Shown here one piece after another: positions 14,038 to 14,906 of a DNA stretch of 14,906 bases. The notes under the pieces were generated by a model. The model was not told the DNA's origin and did not search any database. It saw only the letters and a list, made by a program, of their open reading frames with translations. Position 1 is the stretch's first letter. Each line of letters begins with the position of its first letter. The position numbers were made by a program, and so were the translations under genes. This DNA comes from DATEJJ01 sp039649115 (GTDB lineage Bacteria; Actinomycetota; Actinomycetes; Mycobacteriales; Micromonosporaceae), in NCBI GenBank assembly GCA_039649115.1, contig JBBWZQ010000331.1, positions 1-14,906 on the forward strand. The letters are read 5' to 3'.

Positions 14038-14906
14038 GTGGTGCGAAGCGGGGAACACGGCAGGGCGGAGCGGTCCATCGACTTCTTCATCAGCTACTCC
14101 CCCGCGGACGAACGCTGGGCCACCTGGCTCGCGTGGGAGTTCGAGGCCGCCGGCTACCGCACGATGCTGCAGGCGTGGGACTTCGTCCCGGGTACCAACT
14201 TCATCGACTTCATGGACCGCGGGGTACGCGACACGGCGGTGGTGGTCGCGGTGCTCTCCGAGCGGTACCTGAGCTCGACGTACGGGAAGCTGGAGTGGCA
14301 GGCCGCGCTGCGCGCCGACCCCGGCGGTACGGGCAGCAAGCTGGTGACCGTGCGGGTGGAGGACTGCCCGCTGGACGGGCTGCTGGCCACCATCACCTAC
14401 GTGGACCTGGTCGGCGTGGCGGATCCGGACCGGGCGCGCGGGCTGGTGCTCGAACGGATGCGCCAGGCGCTTGCCGGGCGGGCCAAGCCGGTGCTGCGGC
14501 CCACCTTTCCGGCGAACCGGGACGACCCGGGACCCGAACAGTTCCGGGCGGGTGCGGCGCGCCGGCCGCGCTCCCGCCGTACCCCCATCAACCCGCCGCC
14601 CTTCCCGCCGGCCGCGAGCCCCGCGGGCCGCACCCGGGAAGCGGTGACGGTGCTGCAGGTCGCCGGTCCCCGGTTCGGCCGCGGCCTCGTCGCCCCGGGC
14701 GCGCCGGCCTCGGCGGCCGCGCTGCAGGAGCACATCATGGGCGACCTGACGCTGCTCACCAACGACGGCGTGCCCCGCCCGGACCTCATCGTGGTGTCCG
14801 GCAACCTCACCGAGTCGGGCAGCCCGCGCGAGTTCGAGGACGCGCTGAACTTCCTGACCGGCCTGCGGGTGCTGGTCGGGCTGGAGCCGCACCGGCTGGT
14901 GATCGT
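14038..14906 (+). CDS. TIR-domain protein with degenerate metallophosphoesterase-like domain, cut by window edge
   Basis: 289 codons visible and open to the right edge. The TIR domain (about 13-145) begins SIDFFISYSPADERWATWLA, continues AWDFVPGTNFIDFMDRGVRD, and has VVVAVLSERYLSS with a candidate NADase Glu at E86 (GKLEWQAAL). KLVTVRVEDCPLDGLL follows. A Pro/Arg-rich linker (about 150-200) leads to a segment aligned by eye with calcineurin-type phosphoesterases: VTVLQVAGPRFGRG (203-216) where SDxHFG is usual, and DLIVVSGNLTESGSPREFED (249-268) where GDLTxxG is usual. Both metal-ligand Asp positions are replaced (G210, N256), so this domain may be non-catalytic. Bacterial TIR proteins often degrade NAD+ in defence or signalling. 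The C-terminus is unseen; actinomycete relatives can carry NTPase or TPR parts. Start GTG 14038 or 14041. Confidence 0.85.
   Translation, partial: MVRSGEHGRAERSIDFFISYSPADERWATWLAWEFEAAGYRTMLQAWDFVPGTNFIDFMDRGVRDTAVVVAVLSERYLSSTYGKLEWQAALRADPGGTGSKLVTVRVEDCPLDGLLATITYVDLVGVADPDRARGLVLERMRQALAGRAKPVLRPTFPANRDDPGPEQFRAGAARRPRSRRTPINPPPFPPAASPAGRTREAVTVLQVAGPRFGRGLVAPGAPASAAALQEHIMGDLTLLTNDGVPRPDLIVVSGNLTESGSPREFEDALNFLTGLRVLVGLEPHRLVI

Noticed and set aside
12636..14090. A 484-codon minus-strand frame over the permease
   Set aside because: It is an Arg/Pro/Ala-rich shadow; the adjacent frame gives clean transmembrane helices.
13969..14892. A 307-codon minus-strand frame opposite the TIR gene
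   Set aside because: It has no recognisable domain, while the plus strand has a clear TIR fold.

Overview
This is high-GC DNA, mostly G or C at third codon positions, with frequent GTG/TTG starts and short actinobacterial-type genes. The gene families (HTH-TPR regulators with small cysteine proteins, actinobacterial-type formate dehydrogenase, TIR plus phosphoesterase-like protein) suggest a filamentous actinomycete, most likely Micromonosporaceae or a relative. That placement is inference; there is no rRNA or other marker gene. The window appears chromosomal, with no transposase, integrase, tRNA or CRISPR array seen.

Left block (1-4313, all minus strand): a MarR-type regulator overlaps a 14-TM DHA2-type drug exporter by 4 bases (TTGA). 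Thirteen bases later comes a small protein of unknown function, then, after a 2-base gap, a cytoplasmic formate dehydrogenase alpha subunit. The dehydrogenase uses Cys at the usual selenocysteine position and runs off the left edge.

Middle block (4399-7740, plus strand): a class I methyltransferase is followed by a tight three-gene set: a two-TM protein with an unrecognised cytosolic domain, a cupin-fold protein (GTGA overlap), and an inositol-monophosphatase-family enzyme 16 bases on. I know of no named pathway for this combination; it is my best candidate for an undescribed system.

Second half (7806-11081): a GNAT acetyltransferase (plus) overlaps tail-to-tail with a 545-residue HTH-TPR regulator (minus). 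Across a 301-base gap is a plus-strand run of small cysteine-rich proteins, ending in a 15-codon ORF and a strong hairpin. An identical 14-mer lies upstream of the regulator and of the small-protein run, in opposite orientation. The GNAT gene has clearly more A/T-ending codons than its neighbours, which suggests a different origin for this block.

Right block (11096-14906): a secreted pectinesterase (minus); a 378-base spacer with three TGATCA palindromes and three 34-base tandem repeats that copy the 3' end of the next gene; an ArsB/SLC13-type permease (minus); and, divergently, the start of a TIR protein whose second domain looks like a metallophosphoesterase that has lost metal ligands. This last gene runs off the right edge and may be read from a leaderless transcript.
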